Assembly: GCF_024713945.1 (NCBI RefSeq)
Contig: NC_134679.1
Span: 6,143,001-6,207,000, forward strand
Direction of reading: 5' to 3'
DNA length: 64,000 bases
Source of the DNA: Dermatophagoides farinae
Lineage: Eukaryota; Arthropoda; Arachnida; Sarcoptiformes; Pyroglyphidae
Positions 1 through 13,900 of this stretch are shown in pieces. The notes beneath the pieces were generated by a model, which was not told where the DNA came from, did no database searches, and saw only the letters and a list, made by a program, of their open reading frames with translations. The stretch's first letter is position 1; every line of letters begins with the position of its first letter. A program made the translations under genes and the position numbers.

Positions 1-518
1 AAACCTATGTTTGTCTGGTTTGGCGTTCCAATCGAAAAATCATTAGATCTCAAATAGATAAATCGTTAGATTATATTGTCCAGGTAAATGAACAAAAGAT
101 AAAAAAATAACAATGACAAACGATGAAATAATGATCATTTCTTCTTTTTATTGTCATTATGAGTATCAATCTCATTGAAATCGAGAAAAAAACCGAAAAA
201 AAATTTTCTCGAAAATTTGTTAAAAGTAAAAAAAAATTCTTGTCTGATTTTTGAATGAAGAAACAAAAAGTTTTTATTCTGTATTGAACAAAAACCAACC
301 AAAAAAAAAAAAATGTTTCATTATTCATTTCCCATGAAAAATACATTGAATTGGCAGCAGCCATATGGTGCCATTGTTTCTATTAGTTATTTTTTTCCAT
401 GTTTGGTTGCTATTTTGATGTTTCGTTTGTTTTATCGACACAATGTGTTGTAATTATTTTTCAGTTTCGGCTGTTGTTGTTGTTGTTGTCATGTATTTTG
501 TGTATTTTTTTTGCCCCG

Positions 519-552
<34 letters not shown>
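519..552 (+). repeat. (CAA)n microsatellite
   Basis: About eleven uninterrupted CAA triplets read directly in non-coding DNA. Confidence 0.9.
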
Positions 553-554
<2 letters not shown>

Positions 555-3500
555 ACAAAAAAAAACTCTTAAACAAAATGAAAATCTGTAAGTGGCAAAT
601 TAATGAATTTTTGTTTTGTTTTGGCTTGATTTTGTAATTTTTTCATTTGTTTTGTATATGATCTCGCTTGCTATGGAGAATTGTAATTGCAAAAACAAAA
701 AAAAACAAAACAAAAAACTGGCTCCAGTTGGTCATCATATTGATTTTTTTTTGTTCTGGTCCGAATTTTTTTTCTCCTACATTCCAGAATCTAGAATAGA
801 TTCTAGGTCAATTATTGTTCATTTTTGAAACAAAAAAAAACATGTTGAATTATTAATTCATCCGAATTGAAAATTTTTGAATGAAATTTGTGTAGATCAA
901 TCATCAAAAAAGGTTTTGTTATTGTTGCTGCTGCTGCTACCTTTTTCTCATTATTTAAATCATTATTATGGATCAAGATGGATGATAATTTTCTTGTTTC
1001 TGGTGGTGGTGATGGTGGTGGTGGTTGTGTTTGTGGTTTTCCGTGATGATGATCATAAAATTTTTTTCTTCTCTTGAAGCCCAACACACGCACATACATT
1101 ATCACATTGTCATTATCGTTATTTTTTATGGCCAATTTTCAAAACTGTCTCTCTCTTTCTCTTTCTGTTTCTCTCTGCTTTTTGTCACCTTATTTATATA
1201 AATATATACAAAATGAATGATAATTGCATCATTATAGTGAATGGAATTCTGTTGAATTTGCTGTTTATATATTTTTTTTTGTTCATTTTATTTCCGTTCT
1301 AGAGTTTATTATTATAATGATTATGATGACCATTATGTGGAATCATTGGTTGGGCCATTTTTTTTTTCGTTCACCAATCTAATTCAAATTCCTTTTTCAT
1401 TATATGATGACCAAACGAATATCTGTTTTTCTTTCACTTTCTATTGCCATATCAGGAAAAAAAACCATCGTAATGTAGCTTGTTGTTCAATTCAAAATTC
1501 AAATAAAAAAAATTCATTTCACGTTTTTTCCTTGGTATTACCACTTATGTTAAGATTTTTTTTTTTTTCGTTCACTTCGTTATCAAACTTTAGTTGTCAA
1601 ACTAAGATATTTGAATGTTGATTCGTTTTAAAATGTTTTGACAAAAGTCTAATGTGGACTATACTGAGTATAGTATAGTGAATCAAAACACTTGCACTTA
1701 TTCATAAACATCAATTTAAAGTTGGCCATTTTGGTTGTCGTCGTTGTTGTTGTTGTTTTTATCAATATGTGAAGAAAAAAAAATTGATTTTAAAATTCAA
1801 TTCTTGACATTTTTATCGATTGATTCAATATACAACTTTATCATTTCATAGCAAAGAACAGAAAAATCTGATATTCACGAATATTCAGAATCACGAATAT
1901 TTTATTGCTTTTTTATTTCACAAATTTTTTTTTTTTGTTATAGCTCTTGCTGGCTGTGGCTGTGGTTTCTTCATTTCTATCCAATTTATAATCATCATCA
2001 TTATTATTAATGATAAAATTAATATTAATATGAATGGATAGATGTAAAAAAAACAAGATCCATTTGCTTGTGTTTTTGTGCGTTATGTAATCATTACCAA
2101 ATAAATGGTGATGGACTACCTGGTCGTCATTGTTGCATGTCAATATATTTTTTTTTGTGTTCTCATTTTGTTCTTTCCAAATTTTCATATCAGATTTCTT
2201 TAGTCTATTTCTCTTCACTCTAAATATTGACGATGATGATGATTCACACAAATCAAATAGAAAAGCAACGGAAGAACAAAAAAAAAAAAAAAAAAAAAAC
2301 TCACGACTACACGAATACGACCAATGAATTCCAAATGAGATGGATAATTTTTTTTTTTTTTTTTTTTGAAAGAATTCATTTCCAATCTAAATCAATCGAT
2401 TGTTTTTTTTTTCGTTCGCTCACATTAATGAATGAATGTCGTTTTTTTGTTTACATCATTATTCAAAAACAAAATGAATAAATCACATTTATTCCCCCTA
2501 CACACACAAAAACCCCCAATTTTTTTTCTTACAAAGTAGCGGCACAGTTTGCAGTTGAAGTGTATACAAACTCAAAGTGTAATACCTCATACTTATTTTC
2601 TATGCTTCCCAAACTGGGGGGGGGTGGAGTTGGAGATTTTTTTGAGTGCAATAGAAAAAAAAACGATATATTGTCATTGCTTATCGGTTCTTGATATCAT
2701 TAATCATAATGGATTTCATCATGATGATCATCATCATCATTGTTAATTCATTATGATTCTGGCCATCATCATTTATATCTATCTAGATAACATTATTCGA
2801 AAAAAAAGCTTTTTTCTTCAAGTGATTATCGTGTGTGTGTGTGTTTATGTATGTTTTACATTCATTCATCGATTCATTCATAAATGAATGATAAAACTTG
2901 TAACTTAATTTGTTTAATAATGGGCAACAAAACAAAAAAAAAAACAATGCTCTCGAATGTCAGACATATTGCCATTTTGATGATTATATATGAAATAAAT
3001 ATAATGAGAATGAAGTAGAAAATAAATCATCAAAAACAACCATGATATTCATGAATGCAGTGATGAAAAAAATAACTGAAATTTGGGTGTAGACCATGTT
3101 CGTTTGTTTGAATCGATTTTTGTTTGTTTTTTTCCGTTGATTAGCTACATTATCATCCTTTTTTTTTATCGATACGGTGCTTGATTTTCATCTGTTTCCA
3201 GAGATATGAGTGAAATGCTTGGACTTGAGAAATTTCTGTGTATTTTTTTTCTTTCAAAAAAAAAATTCATTTCAACCATTTAGAAACAGTGGAATGTTTT
3301 CCGCATTTCACTTCATTCAATATGCGAGACGTTGAAATTGGAGAATTTTTTTTTTGTTTTTGTTTCAAAATGTTTCATTTCATCATCAGTGGAATTTTTC
3401 CGCTACCTTCATATCTCAAATTTCATTATCGTTATGTATTTACTCATGGGAACCATTTCAAGAATAAAAAAAAAATTTCTCTTCGTTTATTGGTAAATTA

Positions 3501-3830
3501 CATAAAGTTTCTTTTGAATGACAATATTTTATTCATTTTTATTCCAGGTAAAGAAAACATGAATGACATTTGAATACTGCAGTAGCTTGTTAAATAGAAA
3601 ATTATTCTGAGGAATAATTTTGACAATTTTCTTTCTTTCTTTTTTTTCTGACAAATGACAATCATTTTAATTTTGTTTCCGGAATCTAGAAACAGAAAAA
3701 TCGATTTTATTCATTCATTCATTCATTTTTTTAATCAGATCGTTTTCGATAAATTTAACCCAGCTTTTTTTTGGCTATTAATTTTGAATGGAAAAAAAAT
3801 CACAGGGATTAAAATTCAGCCACAAGAGAA

Positions 3831-3859
3831 TTGTTGTTGTTGTTGTTGTTGTTGTTGTT
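3831..3859 (+). repeat. (TTG)n microsatellite
   Basis: About nine TTG triplets, the complement of the CAA class, in non-coding DNA. Confidence 0.9.
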
Positions 3860-6550
3860 TGTTTGTCGATGTCCAAATTATTCTGACCGAAAAAAAAATA
3901 ATTCTCTAATGATGATGATGATGTGGAAGGTTTGTGGATCATCAATGAGTTACATATATAGCAAATAGATTTGAAGCAATTAATTCCAACTATGACTGGT
4001 TGGCTTACTGGATTAAAACTTTTTTTGTTGTTGTTGTTTATCCGCATTTTTTCATTATTATTGAATGTTTTTTTTTACCCAACACCACCACCACCATCAT
4101 AATCATATATCATTGATTCTGTTATTGTGTTTTCAAGCTGCTATGTATGCCGCAGATGCGGATATACAAAAGAATCAGCTTTAGAATTTTATTCGGAAAT
4201 TCCAATATTTCATTGTTGTTCTGTGAATATTTCCGTTAATAAATTGTGATTTTCATCATTCACATCCAGAACCAGATAGAAATTAAAAAACCACTTTTTA
4301 TATCCACACAGACACACACTGTACATGTCATTTTTGACAAATTTACTGTAGGGAGAAAAATTCTTTAATAACTTCAAGAATGCTAGTACGTTATTGTTGT
4401 TGTTGTTGTTGTCATGTTCATTGTTTGACTTTGGATCATTATCATTATAAAAATGATTATCTAGATGATGATGATGATAGTGTTGACAATAAACAAAAGA
4501 AAATTAAATGCCATTCATCTTTTCGACGGAGGGAGAGGACAGGGAGGAAAGAAAAACAGAATTATGGAATGTTCAATAATACTTATCTGGCAAATTATCT
4601 GCACTTGTCATTATTATTTTGGCCCCTGAAAATAAAAAAAAACAATGACAGTTTTTTTTCGTCCCATTGATTGGTTCAAATAATAATAATAAATTCATTT
4701 ACATCTGTATGGGAATTTCCAAAATTGCCAAATCGCATATTGTGTGTGTGAGTGTGTGTTTGGATCCAGTCAATTTGGATCCCTCTTTTTTTCCATATCA
4801 TAATATCATTATCAATTTTGGATGATAACAGCCAAAGCGTTTTATCGATTTGCCATTTTATTTTTTACCATTCCAAAGTGTGGAAAAATTTCGATGACAA
4901 TCATCATCATTGGAAAATTAATGATGATTGTCGTCGTCGTCATCGTTTTTTTTTTTTTGGTAAAAATGAGAAAAAAAATCGACAAAAGAAAATATTTTGT
5001 CTGCAAAATTACCAAGAATTTTCATTTTCTTCCATTCTTATATAAATGTCAAAAGATTGTTTGAATTTCGTTCTAAGTAATATGGAAAAAAATGGATCCA
5101 AAAATCTGGATTTTTTTCCCATTATTAAATTCTTGATTTGAAAACATTGTACATTTTTTTTCACCACAGTTATGAATGCAGAATATTCCTGAACATTTAT
5201 TTCATTTCAATTAATGAAATCTGAACCAAAAAAAAAAACGAATCACAAATGTATTTTTCTTTGATGATTCTGTTTATTGTTTTTTTTCTTTGAACCATTC
5301 ACATATGTATGGAAATGATTAGAATTTGCCTTTTAGATTCTTGTGTGTGTGTGTTTCGGATCATGTATTTTTTTTGGAATAAAAACAATGCACTTATGAA
5401 TAAATGAACTGAAAAACAAAACAAAAACGATCATTATTTATATCTCTCTTTCACGTTTTTTTTTTCTATTTTTGGGTGAATGATTCACATTTTTCCATAT
5501 TCTAATCATCATCGTATATGGTGCACTATTGCCAATTAATATTCTATGGTCGTTCATGTATGGTTCATCATCATCACATGTGTGTAGGTACGTTTTTCCA
5601 ACAAAAACAATCTAGGTGAATAGAAATTGAATTGAATTCGAAAATAAACATTATCGAGTGGAAAAAAATGGCCAGTATGAAGAGCCTAAAAAAAAACCTT
5701 AGGCATTCATTAACGTTATTCTTGACAAAATGTTTTTTTTTTCACACTCATGAATTTCCTCGCCATGAACCAGATTCCATATGAGCCAGATGAAAACAAA
5801 AACTATTTGAAAGATAACAGACTGTTTATTGTTTTGTCATTATGAATTATGAAATGAAATGAAATGAAAAAAATTTTTTTTTTCCAGACTAATATCTTAA
5901 ACCATTAAAAATGATCAGTGATCCATAACGTAGGTATGAAAAAAAAAAAATTTTTTTGTAATTTACCTGGCTAAAAGATAACTGTGAAATTATTCACGTG
6001 TATAGCGGCCATTCTATGGTGATAACAGATACTACTGTCTGTGGGTGAATTCTATTTTTTTTCACATATATCACCTCATTTGTCAGAATAGTGTATAGAA
6101 TAAATTGTGCCAACAACGACAACAACGAGGACAACGATAACAATAATCATTGTGAGCATGATGAAAAAACCAGATGATTATAATTTATTTTTTAAGGAAA
6201 ACAAAACAACAAAACAACAAATCCTTGGGCATTAAATAAATGAGCCAAAACTTTGAGAAAAAAAATGGCCCATTGTTTATTCACCACATTTTTATTGTCG
6301 TTTTTTTTATTATTTTGCAGCCCGCAAGCGAGTTTTGGTGTGTGTGTGTGTGCAAAAAATTCTTTTTGTTTTCCATGTGTTTCATTAATTTTCTGTGAGT
6401 TTATTTGATGATGACAATTTTTCATTTTTATTCTGGTTCGGTATATCAACACGGAATATTTGGTTGGAACATTTTCGGGATTGCGTTTACGAAATTTCAT
6501 TTTAATTTTCATTTTTTAATTTTCTTTTACTTTTTCAACAATGTTTTTCG

Positions 6551-6576
6551 ACAACAACAACAACAACAACAACAAC
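6551..6576 (+). repeat. (CAA)n microsatellite
   Basis: About eight CAA triplets in non-coding DNA. Confidence 0.9.
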
Positions 6577-7633
6577 GATCATCATGTTTCATTGTCATTG
6601 TCATTCCGTTTGTATTGTTGGTTTTTTCCAGAATACTCTTGTGTTTCATTATTATCTTCTATAAATATAAATAATTGAAATTGATCATCACAAATTGAAC
6701 AATTTGATTAGCTTCCCACAATTCTATGTGTATGTGTGTGTTTGATCTTGTCATTTGTTAAAATTCTCAAGAAACAGAAGTAGCAAAAAAAAAAATATCA
6801 AATTTTCTAGTTACATACAATGATGATTGGTTTTTTTTTCTACCAAACAATAGAATCCTACTGCTACTACCAGTAGTGGTAGTACTACTAGATTGAATGG
6901 AAAAATTTTTTTGGCCAAAAAGTTTTTATTTTCAGTGTTCATAAACAATGAAAATGTTTTCACCAAAAAAAAGAATCGATTGAAATGAATTCTTTTTTTT
7001 TTTTTTTGTTGAAAATATTCTTTTCTTTTCTTGCCAGAATCGATTTGTCTCATTCACTTTTGATGGGCACACAACAAAAAAAGGTAGTTGGTGGACATTT
7101 GAAAACAATATATGTGTGGTAATATGATCATCATTCACATTTTGTATTCGAATGTCGAAAAGTGAATGAAGATCGACTTTTTTCGTGACACATACATTTT
7201 CATTTTGATTTATCTACTACACCTGTCTTGATTATTTATTGTCTTGTCAGTCAGTTCCATGAATTTGATAATTAATTGTTTCATAATTTTTTTTTCACCG
7301 TGAAACTTGATTATTCGAAGAATTTTGTTGATTTTTTTCTCCCATTGGAAATGAATAAAATTATCATCGAAAATGACAGTTTTTTTAAATTAAATTTTCA
7401 ATTTTTTTTTCTTATTTTCACGTTTACTGTTATTAATTCATTGTTTGCTTGTTTGTTTTTTTTCTTTCTTCACAGCACCAGCTTCATGTGATTTCGATTC
7501 TTATCGGCCTCTGAACTAAGTAAATGATCATCAATTTGAAACATTTTCTTTTTTCATCATTATCGTAAACGAAAAAAGTGCTTCAAAGAAAATATCACTC
7601 TCTCTCTCCCTCTCTCTGTTTCATTAATTGAAA

Positions 7634-7957
7634 ATGGCTTTATTACATCGTTTCTCAAAATTAAATGATCGATCCAATACGGGAATATTTACATTCATTG
7701 TTACTAGATCGGTCACAAGGGATCTACATCGTGATGCAACAACAAAAGATTTTTATTATGGTTATCATCGTTGGGCAATATCGTTTACCCGTGCAAATGA
7801 TAAAGTATTAGGTGTTTATCTTATATTACGAGATACATCACCATCGGCTATTACTTATACAGATTTTAGCATAACATTATTGAATCGTGAACATTTCAGT
7901 CGTAATGAACAATATGGTGAGAAACAATCAAAATTTACTACCGATCATCCAGCACAT
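7634..7957 (+). CDS. Copy A exon 1
   Basis: Encodes residues 1-108 from MALLHRF to HPAH, followed by donor GTAAGT in phase 0. The ATG is chosen because the paralogue begins with the same MALL[HY]RF and nothing upstream in frame resembles it. Confidence 0.88.
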
Positions 7958-10900
7958 GTAAGTAGAAGAAAAAAAAATCTAAATTTTGATATGTCCGCAC
8001 ACACACGCACACAGAGAATCAGAATCATATGATTTATTACCATCTTGAAAGTGAGCAATGATATCAAATTTCACGCAAACACACACACACACACCTAATT
8101 CTTCGATTACAAGGTGGATTCTTCATTGAATTGCATTGAACAATATGTTTTCAAGTATTTCCATGATGAAAAGAAATGATGAATTGTGAAGACGGAAAAA
8201 AAGAAAAACTTTTGCTTTTCCATTGTTGTGTATACGAATGAACAAAAAAAAAAGATTTCGATCACATCACAATTCTCAAGAATTTTTTTCATTTTTTTTT
8301 TCAACGATTGAATTTCCCCTGTAATTGACCAAGAGATTTTGTTGAAATTATCATTTTTTTTTCATTCGTTTGAAATTTTTTTTTCTGGTACAAATTAAAA
8401 TTGCTTTCAGCTATATGATGATGATGATGATGGCACAAAACCTCTTCAAATTATTGATGCGTAATAGAAATGGCAATTTAATCGAGGAAGAAAAAAATTT
8501 TTTTTTCTTCTGTCCCTTATATAATCGAAGAAAATGAGAATGGAAAAACTTTTCTACACACACACACACACACAAGGTAACAAACGAGGCCAAGTTTTCT
8601 CATATTTTTGCGTGTAGTAGCTAGTATGATGATGATGATCCAGATTCTTGTCCCATTCTAAATGATTAATGATGGTTCTTTTTTTTTCTTGAGAATTTCC
8701 ATTTTTTCTGGTTCTCTCTCTCTCTCTCTCTCTGAATTGTTTTTTGTGGTCTAGATCCATCATCCATTTTTTTTTGTTCAAACTGAAAATGTCATTGTCA
8801 TGTGTCATATATTTGTTAAATCAGTTTCTATGTTCACATTCATTTCGACAACAATGATGGCAACAACAACAAAACATGAACAGAAATTCAACAAACACGA
8901 AAATGTTCTTTTTTTTATTTGATTTTGATTTTTTTCTAAAAAATTTTTTCCCAACCAAATTTCCGGTCCATATTTTTGGACCATTTTGGTTCTGTTTTTT
9001 TGTTTATTTGTATTATTTCATTGTTTTTTTTCTGATTCGGTTATTTGTTCCGTTTGTTTCGCTGTTCATTCGATTACGGCAACAACAACAACATTGATGA
9101 AAATTTATTAACATTTGAATGAACATGTGTGTTTTTTGTGTTGTGTTTATTCTATTTCTTCATTATCATATGAATGAAATATTCAACACAAAATTATTGT
9201 TGGCCAAAAGAAACGGAAATTTCAGTGATAAGATTTTTTTTTTTCTCTCTCTCTCTTTAGAATTGGAAATTCTTGTTCATTCATCTGACCTTTTTTTCAT
9301 TTGAATATAATAATAATAACATTGTCGACATCTTATTCGTTAGATTCTCGATTCTGGAGCCGTATCATCATCATCATGATCATGTTAATCGTATTAAGAG
9401 CGAATATATAATAATGTTTTCATTGGTCGATTACATGAATTCATTCATTATGTTTCATTTCTATTGTTGATTAATAATTAATTTTATCATTATCATTTTT
9501 GGTCATTTGTGTTTGTATAATTAAGATTGTGAACAACAACAACAACAAAAATTCTCAAGAAAAGAAAAAGCCGAAAAAAACAACTGAACAACAGAATAAT
9601 GATTCTGTCTGTTTTTTTTTTGAGTTGTTTTCAAGTGAAAATCCTCTTTTGAAATGATATTAAACATTTCCGGCATTTTTTTTTGTTCATCCGCATTATA
9701 TCTGATTCCTGATATTTTGGCCATTTTGATGAACTAAATTAATTTTTTGTTTCATCCAAAATGGCCCAGAAAAAAAACATTACCACAGCAAAGACAGAAA
9801 TTTTTTTTCACATTACTTTTTGGTTAAATTTAACCATTTTATGATTAATTGAATGATGATGACGTCAATAATAACTACACAGATAGGAAGCTTATTTATT
9901 CCTCGGTAATTATTACCAAGATTACATCAGAATTTACCATACATTTGATAATGAATCACAGTAATAATAATCATTTTATATACGGTCGAAATGCTTGAAC
10001 TTGATTCGTTTCTTTCTTCTGCTTTTTTTGCGTGTTCAAGAATAAAAAATTTGAAATTCAATATTTGACCCAAAAAAAAACAAAGTGGAAAATTCAAATA
10101 AAAATCGGATTTAATATTAAATTATTGAAGAATAAAAAAAAGTGAAAACAGAAACAAGTTCCATAAAAATAAATATTTGAAATTTTGTAACGAAATTTTC
10201 AATTTCCATTCCTACTCACTTCCTTCCATATTATATCGCACTTAAACTTTCAGATTTATGAATTAAATTTTGAAAAGAAAAAAGAAAAAGTTTTGCACCA
10301 TAGTGCAACACAAATTTTTACCATTTTTTTTCTTTGTTTGATCGGAAGAATTTTTTTTCTTTCTCTTTTTTTTCCATAACCATAACAACATACAATTGTA
10401 TAGAATTTGGCAAAAAAAAAATTTTGTCAAAATTTCGATTTGTGAATCGAAAAAATCAACAACAACAACAACAGCCCAAAGGAGAATTTGACACACACAC
10501 ACACAGAGTAAAATTCAGTTTATTGTTTGTTCATCATTTTCATTGTAGTTTCTACGGCGAAAAAAAAGTTTTCATTGTTTTTTGAACGTGAAAGGGAAAT
10601 TTTTTTTTCCATTTTCCATTTTATTCATCAACACAAACACAACAAATCACATGATTGTTACGTTTTATTTTTTAAAACGTTCAACGTTTTGTTCAATGGC
10701 AAACAAGGCTTCAATATTGCAATTTTTTTTGGATTTTCAAAAAAAAATTGTTTGGGCGTCATCAAATCAATTTTCAAGTAAAAAAAAAATTCATCCACTT
10801 TTATTCATCCATCAAAAAATGTCAATGTCCAAAAAAAAAAAAAATTGTTTCGACCACAAAGTGAGCAAAAAAATAATTCAATAATTGATTGTGATTTTGT

Positions 10901-13900
10901 GTGTGTGTGATATAATAATTGACAAGTGAAAGTGTTAAGTTGGGTTGGCCATCATCATCATCATCATCATTCACGGAATTTATGGTCATGGTCGAATGAA
11001 TTATTTTTTTTTTCATTGAACTGAATGAAGAATTTGTTGTTGTTGTTGTTGTCGTTGTTATTGTGATGAAACGTGAGATGAAATTCATTCATCATCATAA
11101 TCTATGAACCATGTGACACTAGCAAAAAAAAATGTGAAATGAAATTTAGGTGGATATAGATGAAAAAAAAATAGATCAAGCGAAAAATAACGACTTTTGT
11201 TCGAGATATAATGTTGATAATAATACCAGTACGTTTTTTGTTGACCAATTTTTTTTATCTTTTTTTTTTCTTTGTTTGGCATTTGTATTCTCGAGGTTTT
11301 TTTTTCTTTCATCTTCTTTATAAGTTTTTTTTTCGGCTTTCAGATAGTTTTTTCTTGTTTGTATTCATCACAAGTGTGTGTGTGTGTATATTGTGTTTAG
11401 ATTGGATTTGAGAGAGCAGATGCACACACGCACACGAACAGCAGTGTTGCTGTCCATTCGATATATCAAGTAAAATTTAATCATCATCTAAACATCCCAG
11501 AAGACTAAAACACTGAAAAGTTGAATGAACACAAAAAAAATTGGCCAATTCTGATGAATAAGAACTTTATTATTCGGTGATGATTCATAGATGATGGTAT
11601 TTTATTGTTGTTGTTGTTGTTTTTTTCTCTTATTCTGTAATTCTCTATTTCAAGTATGTTTGTTTCGATTATGATTTGAATCCATTTTTTTTTCTCTCAC
11701 TTCAATCTTTCTAACCTTTCTTTTTTTTAACCATTCACAAACTTGTGACTTGATCTTTTTTTTTTTTTTTTTTTCAAAAGGAAAAAAACTGCTTACTTAT
11801 CACCAAAACCACCATCATCATCATCATCATCATCATCTTTATACATTTGAAGCAAATTCTTCACTATTCGTCTATTGCTTTTTTTTATGGCGTCAAATGA
11901 AAAGATATTGCTTTTTTTTCTCTTTCACCAGCATGATGATGATCATCATCTTATGGGCACCCTTAAGAATGAAGAGAAAAAAAAACACATTCAAACTCAA
12001 GTTTCAACCAAGATCCAGAGTGTGTGTGAAAGAGAGAGAGAAAAGGAAATAAATTGCCATTCTTTATAATATAAGAGGCTTATTATTTAGCACAGATATT
12101 AAGATGACCGTAACTATTACATTGATGACGATGTTATTTTTTTTTTCGTTTTATTTTTCCGTGTGTGAATGTGTGTCTGTGGAATTCATTTTTCATGTTA
12201 ACATGGTTTCGTTTCACCGCTTTTAAAACATAAGATTCTAATAATGTTGATTAGAGTGATGTATGTGTGCATGCATGTGGTACCAGAATCATTAATAAAT
12301 GGCCATTGATGGTGTTAATTTTTTTCTGTTTTTTTTTTTGTTGGATCAATTTTTAGTTGGTTTTTTTTTCTGGCTGGACACAAACAATTTTTTTTTCTAG
12401 TGATAAAATTTATGGATTAATTCATTGTTTTTTTTTCGTCTATCTTTCTCATAGGGAATAAACAAATGGATACCATTATCAGATATACAGACACGTAATT
12501 TTGGCGATGAAACTGGTGAATTTTTATTGGAATTAAGCCTAAGCAATTTAATGACTGTTTATGAGACAAATATTTGTTTACAACAAAATTCTGGTAATAA
12601 TCCACAACAACAACAACAACAACAACATCAGCAGCAGCAACAGCAACAGCAACAACAATCGAATAATCCAGTGAATGTACCGACGAAAGTTATGTTTAAA
12701 AATGGTAAACTAGAGACAAGTTATTTTCATTTTGCAACATTCGAATGGAATATATCGATTATGATGCATAATGCTAATAGTGGTGGTGGTGGACCGGCCA
12801 GTATGGTACGTGGATTATTTAAAGATTCACAGAATGATACGGATATTTTCGGTGCTACTGGTGGCAATAGTAGTGGTAGTGGTGGCGGAAAATCAAATCG
12901 TTCCTATTTAATATTCTTGAATCGTTTAACTGGATTCGAAAATGCATGTCGTATACAATATCGTATTGTATTGGGTCAGGATCAAATCCGTGAAGATTCC
13001 GGTATGATTGAACAAATATCCGATATGAATGGACGATCACGTGGATATCAGATTGATTCACATACATTTGCACAGCTCACAGCAATGGGTATGGCAAATT
13101 TATATTTTGAATTCTATAGCTGTAATCCAATCAGTGAAGTAAAAGTATCAATTACACGTTCAATATCGCCAACAATTAATTGTTATGATCGTAATAAACA
13201 AGGCTGGAGTATTGAATCCGATATGGAAAGTGAAATGCTTAAATTGAAACTTTATTTTATGGATATGCATTCTGTACCACGTAATCATTTACGTTATGTT
13301 TCTTGGTATATTTATCTGATTGCACAATCAGATACTATACATAATAATTCTGGACAAACAGAGAATATAATGGTAAAAAATTCACCACATTATAATTATT
13401 ATATACAGGATGGTATCGACATGGGTGTTGTTATGGAAACCGATGTTCCTGTATCCGATGTATGTGTTACATAAAAAAAAATCTCATATGTATTCAATTT
13501 ATATGTTAATTAATCAACATTTTTCTCATTACCATGATTTAAAAAATATATATTAGATTAAATCATCGGGTAAAAAGTATCTTGAAAATGATACCAATCT
13601 AACCGTACACGTGGAATGGTATGATTCGATTATGTTATTCAATCATATCTATCATAAATATGATGATATTGCACGAATGCATTGCCATCAAATGAGGTCA
13701 GTGTTTTCACTTTTTTTTCTGTTGTTTGTCTGATTTATATTTTGTTTTTTGTTTTGTTTTGTTTTGATTTTGATTAAATAGACGAGAAATAGCTGCATTG
13801 ACCAAAGAAAATTATAGCCTTGAGCGGCAAATATTTGCTTATCAACGTTCAATATCCATGGCTAATAATCAGATTAATGTACAAAATAATATGTCACGTC

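Larger units (their letters stand above)
1..7633. other. Non-coding AT-rich stretch with microsatellites
   Basis: No convincing gene is seen. All open frames here are short and made of runs of Phe, Lys, Asn, Gln or His that follow from poly(T), (CAA)n, (TTG)n and (GAT)n tracts, and none is flanked by paired splice sites. The block holds a (CAA)n tract at 519-552, (TTG)n at 3831-3859, (CAA)n at 6551-6576, a run of nine G near 2616, and a short palindrome at 1658-1674. A pyrimidine tract ending in CAG near 7474, followed by a GTAAAT near 7520, could delimit a 5' untranslated exon of the gene that starts at 7634, but this is weak. Confidence 0.6.
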
